Notes under the pieces: generated by a model
The model's database searches: none
What the model saw: only the letters and a program-made list of their open reading frames with translations
Told to the model about the DNA's origin: nothing
Translations under genes and position numbers: made by a program
Origin: Calonectria ilicicola
Taxonomy: Eukaryota; Ascomycota; Sordariomycetes; Hypocreales; Nectriaceae
Direction of reading: 5' to 3'
Assembly: GCA_020809705.1 (NCBI GenBank)
Contig: CP085825.1
Span: forward strand, 3,472,001-3,536,000
DNA length: 64,000 bases
In this document: positions 29,856 through 41,378 of the stretch, one piece after another
How the letters are laid out: each line of letters begins with the position of its first letter
How positions within the stretch are numbered: the stretch's first letter is position 1

Positions 29856-32064
29856 ATGAATCCCCGGGCGATGACATTCACGCCGGGCACATGCCCGCCC
29901 GAGCCAGATATCGATAACGGGAGCCATAAATTATTACCACAAAACAATGTACCGGCGGTCCTTCAAGAGGAAGACAAGAAAGCGGAACACACCGGCACCA
30001 GGGATGCTCTAGATCCGGGAAATTATGACGCCATGTTCCCATCTCTCGAAACTGCGAACCAAAAAGTGAACCCTCCAACCATTGCCAACCCTTCGTCTAA
30101 GACGGTACGAAAAAAGAGAAGAGCCACAAAGAAAGCATCCAAAAAAGAGGGAAAGAAAGTTATAGAGCTTTCGTCTGGACCGTATCTGAGAGCTGGAACT
30201 CCTATGGTGTCCACAAAACTGGAAGAGGTATATGATAATGCCCTGACAATCAGTCGAGAGAACCAAGATAAAAATAAGACCATTACCTCGAGCATGGCTG
30301 ACATTACGGAGTGTGAAAAGAAACCTGTTGTCTCAACATTTCCCCCGGTGCCCCTTAGCCCGCACAAATATGAGGCCATAGACTTGGCTCAATTTGCCCA
30401 GAACATGCCACCAACGCCCAAGTCTGAGCATGATATAACACTTGAACAACAGATGAAGATAAGAGGAATACCTGCCGATTTTAAAGCCTCGTCAAACACC
30501 ACGCCAACGGATGCTCTTCCTGTTCCTCCCTCCTCCTTTCCACCTATGTTTGGACATCCCAGTGCTATGGCATCACCATTCCCGTGGCCTGGGAATGGCT
30601 ACGTCTTCCTTTACCCTCAAAATCCGATGTTACACAGTCAAAGCTTCATGTCCGGGACCATACCACCAGTGCCCATGTCGCAAACACCCCAGGTGCCGTT
30701 GAATCAGGTATTTAGTCACCCAGGTTCATTCTGGCCGCCAATGAGATCGATGAATCCCCCTAGAGCACCATACACTGAGTTATGGAGGGCGGCAGCTGCT
30801 CGACACTTTGCGCACACCTTCCGCGCTAGTTCATCTCTTCGTGAGAGTCCCAGAGGCCACAGAGAGTCACGACCTTGCTCTCAGATAAAATCTCAGAGCA
30901 GCTCTGCGACATTGATCAATTCAAAGCCAAATCAACCGCCAGCAGGACCATCAATGAATCAAAGAGCTACCATGGCCCATTTGGCCTCGAGAACGGTATG
31001 TGTCAGGATCCAGAAAGTGTGCATGCTCAAGGGCTAATATGAACAAGCAGAACATCACTCAACAGCCGATTCTGAATAAGGTCAAGGACGGAGAAGATAA
31101 GGAGAAACCTAGTGCGGTTAAGGAAGAGAGAGTTGGGTCAAATTCCGTGTTTGATGAAGAAAACAAACTAGCCAATCCAGCCACTTCGGTCGCTCCAAAG
31201 GAGCAGCATTCACAAAGCACAACTCCAGTGCCAGAGGGGGCTTCTCCTAACAATCAACAGCAACATACCCTCAAGGCTGCTAGAATTTCCAGATCCCAGC
31301 GGAGTCTGGCGGATAGAGACTCTTTTACGCCAGTTCAGTCAACCGCTAGCATACACTCTAGTGACAAGGGATCATGGTCCCAGTCCAAGAGGTGGGTGAG
31401 CGCCGAGACAAAAGAAAGGGCCACCTTTCAAAAAATGTTGATGAATTTGCATTACATGGGCGCCGACAAGTCTCCATTTATTCCGCAAAGCCCGGCAGAA
31501 CTTACAGCATTGAAGGCAGATGCAGCCGAGTCCCAGAGAACAAAGCTCTTGCAAAAGGTTGGCAAGCTCATATCTAAATCAAGCAACCATGATAGTGGCC
31601 ACCCAGTAACGAAAATTTTTCAAGGAAAAAAACTTGAAGACAACTTTTCCTCTGTTTTTGGTGTTACAACTTGCTTTAACAAAGGGCAATCCGAGGACAA
31701 CGAACGCCATGCAGATTGGCCGACACTTGCAGAGTTGAAGGGAGAGGGTGACAAGCGCGCGATGCGACATAGTCGCTACTTTCCTCTCCCTCGCCTCAAT
31801 ACTGCCGCACCTCAAACTACAAGGGAAGATGACAACCAGGGTTGTGCCTCAAGTGGATCTGTCCACTGCAATACAGAAGAAATCAGACTGGGTTCTGCAG
31901 GCATCCCACCGACAAATGCAGAATCCCCCTATGATCGGAAGTCTGCCTCAAGGTTCGACATGACAGAAATCCCAGCTTCGCTCGAGGAAATTTTCAACTA
32001 CATTGAAAAAATGGAAACAGACGAGCAAGTAACCAAGGAGGTGGAAACGCAGCAGGACAAGTAG
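29856..32064 (+). CDS. Hypothetical proline-rich basic protein
   Basis: Exons 29856-30995 and 31048-32064 (intron 30996-31047) give 718 residues. The acceptor is a NAGNAG, AAGCAG, so a 717-residue form is equally in frame. I recognise no domain. Visible features are a strongly basic cluster at about 85-105 (KKRRATKKASKKEGKK) that could be a nuclear or RNA-binding signal; Pro/Phe/Met-rich stretches at about 215-300; a mostly disordered Ser/Gln/Lys/Glu-rich second half; and one ordered-looking helix at about 510-560 (TFQKMLMNLHYMGADKSPFI, then ELTALKADAAE). The tail is acidic. A regulatory or RNA-related role is possible but unsupported. Confidence 0.75.
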
Positions 32065-32720
32065 ACTGGACACAATTGGATCTTCAACGCCCACATAGGA
32101 TCTTAGAGTACATGGCTGGTCTGTTCCATGTTAAAATGAATAGTAAATACTAAGAAAGGTCAATATTTGAGCCATCTTTGGGTTTACCAGCAGCCTCATA
32201 CAGAAGAATCTAGCACCCACAAGCAGCGACCCCAGTCATCATGACTGACATGTATCGCAAGTGGGTATCTTGTCATGATAATGCACCAGTGGGGCTGAAG
32301 GTGGATCCACAGGTCACTCTCAGTATCACGTGTGAGAGAGGGCTATTCGGATTAACACGCCTCCGCAGTGCGGTGAAGGTACGTACCCCGGGGCTAGCGA
32401 AACCCGCAGCCCACAACACAATTTTGCATGCAATTCAGATCTCCACGCTCGTTCCGCCAAAAAGTTCACTTCTCCCACATCCATCCGACAATCGATTGCC
32501 TGGTGACCGTCAACCTCATCAGGTGAGTAGCAATCAACGAGAGCACGACTCAATAGCACTCTGATCAACGACATCGTCTACTGCCGATATCGATTACCAG
32601 TTTGTTGAGTTTGCTGTCCCCTCGTCTCCCATCCTCGCCGTCGCCTTCTGGCCTGGCAGCAGAAAGAAGCATTGGCTAACCACTTGGCATCATTTTTTCC
32701 CAGCTACAGAAACCGCAATC
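32065..32720. other. Spacer and eS8 promoter/leader
   Basis: 656 bases with the 3' flank of the proline-rich gene and the promoter of the ribosomal protein gene. A CT-rich stretch at about 32600-32660 is typical of a highly expressed fungal promoter or leader. No gene is recognised. Confidence 0.5.
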
Positions 32721-33403
32721 ATGGGTATCTCTCGTGATTCTCGCCACAAGCGATCCGCCTCCGGTGCCAAGCGCGCCTACTACCGTGCGTAATATACCGA
32801 AAGCCCGTATGGTCCTTGTGACATACGTTCTGACCTTTGACAACAGGGAAGAAGCGCGCTTTCGAGGCCGGTCGCCAGGGTGCCAACACCCGTATTGGCG
32901 CCAAGCGCGTTCACACCGTCCGAACTCGTGGTGGTAACCACAAGTACCGTGCCCTCCGTCTCGACTCCGGTAACTTCGCCTGGGGCTCCGAGGGATGCAC
33001 CCGCAAGACCCGTGTCATTGCCGTGGCCTACCACCCTTCCAACAACGAGTTGGTCCGAACCAACACCCTAACCAAGAGCGCCGTCGTCCAGGTTGATGCC
33101 GCTCCCTTCCGACAGTGGTACGAGGCCCACTACGGCCAGCCCATCGGCCGAAGACGCCAGAAGGCTCAGGCTGCCAAGGAGGGTAAGACCGAGGAGGAGG
33201 AGAAGAAGAGCAACGCTGTCCAGAAGAAGCAGGCTGCTCGCTACGCCGCCGGTGGCAAGGTCGAGAACGCTGTTGAGAAGCAGTTCGAGGCTGGTCGTCT
33301 GTACGCTGTTGTCTCCAGCCGTCCCGGCCAGTCTGGTCGCTGCGACGGATACATCCTTGAGGGTGAGGAGCTCGCTTTCTACCAGCGCAAGCTCCACAAG
33401 TAA
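32721..33403 (+). CDS. rps8: 40S ribosomal protein eS8
   Basis: Exons 32721-32784 and 32847-33403 give 206 residues. The protein reads as complete eS8: MGISRDSRHKRSASGAKRAY at the start, then KKRAFEAGRQGANTRIG, the conserved VRTRGGNHKYRALRLDSGNF, and the C-terminal SSRPGQSGRCDGYILEGEEL. It is a structural component of the small subunit that contacts 18S rRNA. Codon use is strongly biased to C-ending codons, as in highly expressed fungal genes, in contrast to its neighbours. The 62-base intron sits near the 5' end, as is common in fungal ribosomal protein genes. The adjacent GYP5-like gene converges on it. Confidence 0.97.
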
Positions 33404-34059
33404 ACTGGCTAGAATTGCGGTGGGGTATCCGCTCTCGGTATGGTGTTAGGGATTTCTCGCTGCTCTGGATTTTCCAGACATGAAGAGCTTCACATGAGCA
33501 TCGGGTCGGGTCCATAGGGAATGAAAAAAGCTTTTTCTTGCGATGAATTGAATTCATAATCAAGGTCTTCTTCCTTTATTCAAGCTGCCGTGATACTTGA
33601 GCCTAGTAATGTCTTGTCAAAAGCGTCTCAATTTAACACCAACCCTTTTTTGCCCTATGGGAGTCCCAACTAGACAATACAAAAATTCTACCATGGATAA
33701 GAGAGGAAAAAAAACAAGAAGCCAATAATCCGAAAAACGCCTGCATGTGTGACACTAATTTGTGCCGGGCACGGTGGGAAATCGTCGTGCTTTAGGGGGA
33801 TATCAAAAAACATGCCACCAAAAAGTCTTCCCAGTTATCCCATCATTACCACATATGTGAGCGGCAGCCCTCATCCAGCGAGCAGCGTCCCGCTCATGCG
33901 GGAAGACATAACTCCGGCCATTGGAGGAAACGGAGGATGGCGGAACTAGCGAGGAAACGCAAGACTTTGTACATAAAAAACGATCCGCCCGAGAAAAAAG
34001 AGATCGGGAGAACCAAAATAGGCTGGCCAAGGGCAAATTGCTGGCAGAGGAAGAGTTGG
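33404..34059. other. Convergent 3' spacer between eS8 and GYP5-like genes
   Basis: 656 bases of 3' flank. Purine-rich stretches with A-runs near 33700-33720 and around 33975-34010 lie here. Short frames of fewer than 80 codons show no protein pattern. Confidence 0.45.
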
Positions 34060-37000
34060 TTAAGCAAATTGGCGCTTCAGCTCAGACCACTTGCGGTTCA
34101 GAGTCTCGTGCTGAGAGTTAATCTGCAAATCAAAGTTAGTCATGATTACCACAATCAAGTCATGCTTTAAGAGTTCTCACCTCAGCGTATTGGAGCTTAG
34201 TTGAAACTAGCTCTTCCTCGAGCTCGGACATCTCCTTTTCCAACCGGTGGTTCTCTTCGTGAACGTGGACATTGGCTTTCATTAGTTCCTCGCGTTCGAG
34301 TTTCCAGGTACCCTCAAGCTCTTCGGGCTGTTTCTCAATAACGATTCGCAGCTCACGAACCTGACCTTTCATGCTCTCGTTCTCGTCCCGGAGTTCTTCG
34401 TTGTCCACCTTGGTGTGAACCAGCTCCGTGGCAAGGTCGGCCTGCTCGCGATCACAAGCCTCAACTCTTTCCTCGAGTTTGCGAACCCTGATTGCGAAGT
34501 TATGGTTTGCGGCTCGAAGCTCTTGTAGTTCTTCTTCTCGTTCCTTTTCCGCTCGAGTTTTCTCCTCCCACTCCACGGCGTATGACTTCAATACTTCCGG
34601 TGTGATCTTGACCTCACATGCGTCTTTGACAAGTTGATCTGCGTGATAGACCTCTTTGTCCATGCTAGAACTAGAGCTGCCAAAGAAACCATTTTCCAGA
34701 AGGCTACCGTGGCTCGGGTCCTTGTCAATGTATACGTCAAAGAGCTTGTCCTTCAAGTAGGTAGTAAGTTGCTGCATGTCCGACAGGCCGAGCAAGGTGG
34801 TCGCATTCTTCTGCATGAGAACAACGCCGAATCGTAGAATAGCCGATAATCCCTCAGAGAGGATCAAGTCATATATGCGAAGCACAAGTTGGAGAGGGAA
34901 TCGATAGGCGAAAAGGGTTAGAAACCATTGCGTCGCATAAAGATGAGGCGATATTCCTCTTCGGTGGAGATGGCAGTACAAAGCTGGTTCAAAATCCTCT
35001 AGTAGCCGTTCAAACTGATAAAGGTGCATGTGCAATCCCGGCATGTCCTGAATGAACAAGTCTCGCAGCTTATAGTGGTTCATTAATCGCACAAGGAGGC
35101 AGAAGGCTTCTTGTTCGGGCATCTAAAAAGAACAGTCAGTATAAAAAGTCCAAATTCGTACCAACGGGTGGACACTCACATTGAAGAGCAACGGCATGAT
35201 CAGGAAGTTCATGCCTTGAGCGTACCCAACACCCTCATCGAACAAGGCATACGCTTTGCAAACCCCAAACAATCCCTCCTGTAGACCAGCAGCAGCTGCA
35301 TACTTGGAATAGCTGGTACGGGCGCCAAGGTCGCGACGAATTGTCTTTTCCAGCTTCTGGAGATTAGCAGCGTCTTCCTTCTCCTTCTTCTTCCGCTCAG
35401 CAGCCGCCGCCGCCTGTGCTTTAAGGATAGCCTCTGAGTTTTTCTCTGCGTGGGGTGACGGCAGTCCGTTTGATCCCGAATTATCTGAGGTGACTGAAGA
35501 GGCCGAGGAAGTGACAACATCTCCGCTCTGAACACTGAGATTTCCATTGCTCAGGGAGCTGGCCGTTGTGCCATTGCTATGTCGATCCCTGCTCTTGTCC
35601 GTGCCCCTGGTGGATAGATCCTTGTAGACAGCCTCGAGATCGTCGTTTTTGCTATTGGCCAAAACTTGCCAGATCACACCTCGGATCGCGCTCGGGATAC
35701 CTGTCGCAATAGCCTTGTTCAACTCCTCTGCGCTGGTGCGGGCCACTGCCGCTGGGCCCTCATAAACGACGGATTGCCAAAGATCCCAGTCGACGTTGGT
35801 CTCCGCGGTAGAAGAAAGGCCTACATTCACACCAGATGCAGTTCCCGGCGCCAAATCGGTGATTGGGTCGGGAACTGGAGATGGTAGAGGCTTCTCGCCA
35901 GCGGGAAGTTCCACACCACTTGTGATACCAAGACCTGTCGCCTTGGCACTCTCTTCTTCTTCGCCCTCACCAGGGTGGGCACCCTCCCCCTGTAGCCGGA
36001 GCTGCTTAAATCGATCCCGAAGACTACCTCGACGCACCCCATCGATGATAGGCGAATCAGCATTCCCCTCCTCTTCCAGCCTGCTCAACATCATTTCCGG
36101 GTTACTCGTGAGCGTGGCGATGGAGCTCGCTGTATTTCTCCGATTTGTGGCCTGGGGAGGTGGGGGCGGGAGCTCTTTTTCCTTGCTCGAGTTACGGGAG
36201 AGCCAAGAGAAGGGACTGGTAAGTTTACGGCTTGGGGGTGCAGCCTGAGGGGGTGGTGGTGGCGGAGGCGGAGGCGCAACTGCCGCAGCTAGTGGAGCAG
36301 GGCTTTTCGGAGGTGAATCGGCTGGCGGAGACCAAGGCAATGATGGCAGTGAGTTTGTGATGCTGTTTAACGAGATCGTCTTGGAGAGTGTTGATTTTTG
36401 TTCCTCTTGGGGAGTCTTGGATTCTGCGACATCATTAGTGAGCTTGGACACCTCGGTGGCGTTGTTTCAGCGCAGTGGGCTACCTAGTGGGGGGCTCTGT
36501 TGGGCTGGAGCATCATCATCAAGGCTGACATTGTCAAGGTTGGATGTATTCGAAATGCGGTATGACATGACCGATTTGCGCTTGTCAGCGGCCTTCTCAT
36601 CAGCGGCTTTCTCTTTCGAGGACTCCACGTCACTCAGGTCCGTAGTATCTTGATCGTCGTCGTCGTCGTCGTCCTTGTCGACCTTAATGTCTGTATCCTC
36701 GGTCGTCTTGTCATCCAGCGACTCGTTCAAACTTTTCTCGTAAGACTCGTCCTCAGGTTGCCTTGGGGATGCTCGGGAGGTAGAAACAGATCGACTAGTT
36801 AGAGACCGTGATGCCTCGATAGGAGATGCGGACGCATCAACAGCGTCTTCGAAGTTGTCGTCATTCTCAGTCGTCTGGATAGTCAGTATGGGTGAGGCTC
36901 GATGCAAAAAGTGGTCTGTTGTTGGCAAGGAATGCAAGGACGTGGCATGGACCTACTGCATCTTCGCTAGACTCCGTGCTGGATGAGAGCCTCCTGGCAT

Positions 37001-37136
37001 CTTTTTGCCCTTCCTGTTCTGTCTGTTCCTGATCCTGCTGCTCTTCTTTCTGAACTTCCTCGTCTTCCTTTGGTATCTTCTTCAGTAAGTTCTCGGCCTG
37101 GGGAGGTGGCGAGGCAACTTGTTCCTCTTGCGACAT
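34060..37136 (-). CDS. GYP5-like Rab GTPase-activating protein (TBC)
   Basis: Five exons: 36957-37136, 36484-36874, 35180-36423, 34181-35122 and 34060-34122, giving 939 residues. The first 190 residues are acidic and Ser-rich with a run of Asp. A nine-proline tract and other Pro-rich motifs follow, possible SH3 ligands. The TBC domain begins at about 430 (GIPSAIRGVIWQVLA) and is interrupted by about 100 residues of Ser/Asn/Ala/Lys-rich sequence before resuming with IRRDLGARTSY (arginine-finger region), GVGYAQGMNF (glutamine finger) and ISPHLYATQWFLTLF. A coiled coil (about 790-920) ends the protein. Yeast Gyp5 stimulates GTP hydrolysis by Ypt1/Sec4 in Golgi-to-plasma-membrane traffic at growth sites. 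The final 21-codon exon (INSQHETLNRKWSELKRQFA) is inferred from its splice sites. The start is uncertain: an upstream frame is open to 37250. Confidence 0.9.
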
Positions 37137-40100
37137 GGCTTCGTCGATGGTTGCTTCGAGGTTGTGGCTCCGTGGCTCGTTGGGCTGGCGAGGTCGTCTG
37201 CAGGAATCGAGTACCTGAGGCGGGAGAGAAACAGCGGTAAAGCCCCTCAATTGCAGCGCATGTGGTTTTCAATTGTTACGGGGAGAAAGTCTTGTGAGCC
37301 TAAAGAAGGATAAAGAACACTTGGGCGAAGAGAAGGACTAGAGACCGAGGGCGGAGGGGAGGAATGTCAACGACAGCTGGAAATCCTGGGAGTTGTGGCG
37401 TTGGAGACGGTCCCCTTGACGATTCGGGACACGAGCGCTGGAGACGAGACGAGAGATACTTGAGCAGGCTGGGGGTGGTCTTGAGGCGCTGGACGCCCCC
37501 GAAAAAACGGGGAATAAGTTATGCTAGCGGGGTGGTGCGCTGTCTGTCTACGTAGCGTCCACGTAAAGTTAGAGCAGAGGTACCTAGCAGCTGCACACGG
37601 CAAGGTAAGCTCGGCAACTAGGGGGGTCGGGGAGGGGTGCGAGACGCCAGGCCACGGTTGGCGTTGCAGTGACAGCTGGAGCCTCCAAGCTACTAACTTC
37701 GGCGGGCAAGGTACTGGAATGAAGCCCTCACACAGAGCCCACTTCTGTGGAAACTTTGTCTCTTGTTTTGAAGACGGCGTTGTTTTGCAAAAAATAAGAG
37801 GCTGAGCAGTTGAGCTACTTCTCACCTGCTCTCCGTCTTCGTCTTCAACCAATGTTAAGAATGAAACCGAGATTGCAAGTGGACGGACAAACCCCGCGAT
37901 TCAATCCGTGAGAGATAAGGGGAGCTTCTGGCTCTAAGCGGCCTCTGCGCGGGTGGGCACGCCAACTGGAGGAAAATACATGGCGGATGGTCAGGGGCCG
38001 GATCTGCTTGGGGGGCACATGCATTCACTCACTGCCTGTTACAGTCGATCCCAGACCGTCTCCTTGCATCACAATTCCTATCTCGGTAGTCACAAGCAGT
38101 ATGACGTCCAATTGCAGGCCGCACACGGACGCACACATGCGATCTGGATGATCGAAGACAATAATTGCATCTCTGCATACTCCTTGAATGAACCAGCGTG
38201 TAACTGGGTAATTGCCTAATTTGAGTGCCCGGGAATACAACCCACCCAAAACGCCCTTGTTCAATTGCGTTCCAGTGGCCTGCCAAAAATGGTCCGGAGG
38301 TTGGAACAATGCCTGCTCGGATGAACCCTTGGCCAAATTATCCCCAAGTTGTTGTCTCGACAGCTGTCCACGACACATTTCTCACCTTGGTGCTAACGAC
38401 AGACGGGCAGTGGGAGACGAGACATTACCCATTGCAGGGCTCTCTCTTCACAATTCACTGTGGCACACACGTACAGACTAACAAAGCTGTTTCAGGGCCA
38501 ACCTGTGCTAACAAAGGCAGGGAGCCTGTGGTACGACGCGCTCCGGTATTCGATGGCGTGCATCCAGGTGCATGTTTCACTGGCCAGCTCCCTAGAATCA
38601 TGTCTGCACGGCTCGTACGGCAGTGCTTCCACCAATGTATCAGTCCAGGTCCACTCTTATTATCCGCCTTGTGTCCTCCACTTGTGCCAGTCCGTCTGCA
38701 CAATCTTGAGCCTCGCTACCCCTACCTCCTCTAGCCCTCCCTTACCCTTTTCAGCCCCTCTCGCACATGTCCATTCGCTCATCTTCATGCCTGTCTCGAG
38801 GAACTCTAACCAGAGGCTTCCATGGGGTCTTCGCCGCCGGGGTTTTTTTTTGGCACACTAACGCAGGGGCGGTTTTGGCGCCGACTAGGTACCGGGGGCC
38901 GCTGCCGAAGAGTGATGACGTCCCACTGTTGCTCTCAAGAGAAAAAAAAACCAAGGCCCAGGAACCCTGACTCCGAACCACCCGTCTTTTTCTCCTTTTG
39001 TCCTGCTTCGTGAAGCGATATATGGAGTAGAGAAGTGAACGTATAAGGTCGAGTTAGTATCACTTTCAACCCTTTCTCTCCTGATCCGTACGTCCCTGAT
39101 GTTTGTCATAAACGGTTGTGATGGCGCCTATACTACCCCAACTCAATTTTCCAAACAGCGATGATCATTCGACCCTTGCCGAACTCCCTATGGTTATAAC
39201 TATGAAATATGTGTCTGGACTAGTGCTCCATTCCTCCACCTTCAGCTCCTTGGTATCTGTGTTCAGCGCTGCCCCTGCTTGGACAGAATATTCTTCCACC
39301 CAAACCCTAGTCCAAGTGGGTATGAACAACTGTGACCGCTGACCCGCCGTGAAATAAATGTCCACAAATAATGTACAAAGAAATTCCCATTATACAATGC
39401 ATCCATTATTGTCCTCATGACATCTTCGACTGGGCATCACAGAATATGATTACCTTGAGCATCGATGTAACAACAGTAAAAAATACAAATATAAATATAC
39501 ATATACCTACATATTCTCTTATTTAACTTGTTTATTTCTCATATAGCTGGTGAATATCAGGTAGAGTGATAATCTTTCAATGGAATTATTGCAAATGAGG
39601 TCTGTTGCTAAAGTTGAAGTTGAAGGTGTGCCGCAATCGATTACCCTAGAGCTCGTGGTTAGATACTTGAATGTTCAAGCCATTTTCTCAGACTGGTTCT
39701 TTTCAAACAATTTTTTTTTTCTTTTTCATGTGTAATATTTTATGAAAATTAACATTTGCAATTTGCTCTTGCCAGGATAGATAAGCGTTCTCAAACGAGA
39801 TGCGAAATGATGACTAGCCTTTGGCGAAGGTGGCTGCCGGGTGTTAGATTAGCCATTCAGACTTGATCAAAGTTATAGGCGACTGAATCGCCAAGCCAAC
39901 TTGCAAAGATCAAACCAACGTGTCATACTGCACGCGAAAATACAGATAAGGGCACCAGCTTAAATATCGCACAGATGCACGGCGCGTCACAAGATGTAGG
40001 TGAATATAGACCTACATTTGCATGGGGAAAATGAACGCGCTGGGATTTACGCGGGTTGAAGATAGTATCGTTTGATGTAGCAATGGTCCCTGATAAGAGT

Positions 40101-41378
40101 GCATGCAGACACTTCAGCAGGAAATGGTGAAAAAAAAATCTGCTGCATTAGCTTTCACGACAGGTGGCGGCTGCAGAAGTATCCAATGCGAATAAGAAGG
40201 TGTGCTTTGCATCTGTCATATTGCAGCACGTCCTGTGACCAAGTGGGCGGACGAAAACAAACAAACACGAACGTATTGTACCCCAGATGCGAGTTCAAAC
40301 GCCGAATACCATGAACAAAGTACCTACTACAGCTTTGAGAACACCTGCGGCAGGAGAGATCTCACCTAAAGGAAGCTCCAGCAGTGCATACAAAACAAAA
40401 CACGAACGCACGCTAGCCAAGAGGAAAAAAATAGATACATAATTATCATGAAATGTATCTCTGGATGGTAGATAATAACCGCGTACAAGAATGCATTCTG
40501 GGGAACCTGGCCGCATTGGAACCCGAGGCCCGGCTTTCAGGCGCAAGACAAGGCGGCAGTCAGAATCACAGGCACGTAATGAAGGGCAGAAGTGGAGGGG
40601 TTCACATCCGAAAAGATAATCCGGCCCTTCGATGTCCAGATTTGGTGGTGTTTTGTAGGTTGTACCTTGCAGCCTAAGAGTCGCCCCGGAGGTACCTCTA
40701 CAGTCGCCCTAGCAGCTTCCACCTACGCGGGTACACCTATTACGCAAAGGCCCACCTGCACTTCTCAACCTGAACCTGACGATTTGGCATACGCCTTTCC
40801 CACTCTACGTCTTCCCTCCACATTCTCACCAAACACACTCCCGCTTCATTTGGGAGATATCTTCACCTCCACACAGAGGGCTGGCTACCTGCGCAGCGAG
40901 CCGAGCTCTTTCCCCCCACTACCAGGTTCGATTCGACCCTTGGCGGAGCTGTTCCAGAGGTCGACTGCACTCGACTTTGGACTGCTAATCCAAGCTTCAT
41001 CGACCATTCACGACTTATCTCCCAGCGACGGCGCCGCACTCTCTTCGCCACCAACATCCTCAGTAAAAAAGTGCATTCGAAAACAGAGATAATTTATCCC
41101 GTTGACGCTGTACTTGGGGCTCCGGCTACATCTCAACGGCCACAGGACCCGAAAACTTCCACCTGCAACCCCGCCGAGCCTCACAGACCGATTTTCGGAA
41201 AGTGTCAGGCATATCATCCCGACGTCCGTCCTCGTCCCCCCTTCGACATAACGTGCTGTCTAGGAGGGGGTATCCCGCATTAAGAAAAACACTGTCGCTG
41301 TGACGGGTCAGGTAACCCGGCCGAAGTGGAGGGGGAGTTTGTACCGTGTTTTGCGGCTCCGCCGCTTCCACTTTCACC
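37137..41378. other. 4.2-kb divergent spacer
   Basis: This lies between the GYP5-like and HECT-ligase starts. It is GC-rich at 37400-39000 with unconvincing frames up to 169 codons, and AT-rich with A/T runs at 39360-39740. It then has a pyrimidine-rich stretch (40750-41100) that is probably the leader of the HECT-ligase gene. A 166-codon frame at 40592-41092 lacks any domain. A CRE-like TGACGTC occurs at 38916-38922. I see no RNA gene or mobile element. Confidence 0.45.

Noticed and set aside
38225..38861. Overlapping plus-strand frames of 169 and 133 codons
   Set aside because: No recognisable motif, no credible splicing partner, and they lie in a GC-rich spacer.
40592..41092. 166-codon frame just upstream of the HECT ligase
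   Set aside because: Ser/Pro/Thr-rich translation of a pyrimidine-rich leader-like segment, with no domain; at most an upstream frame.
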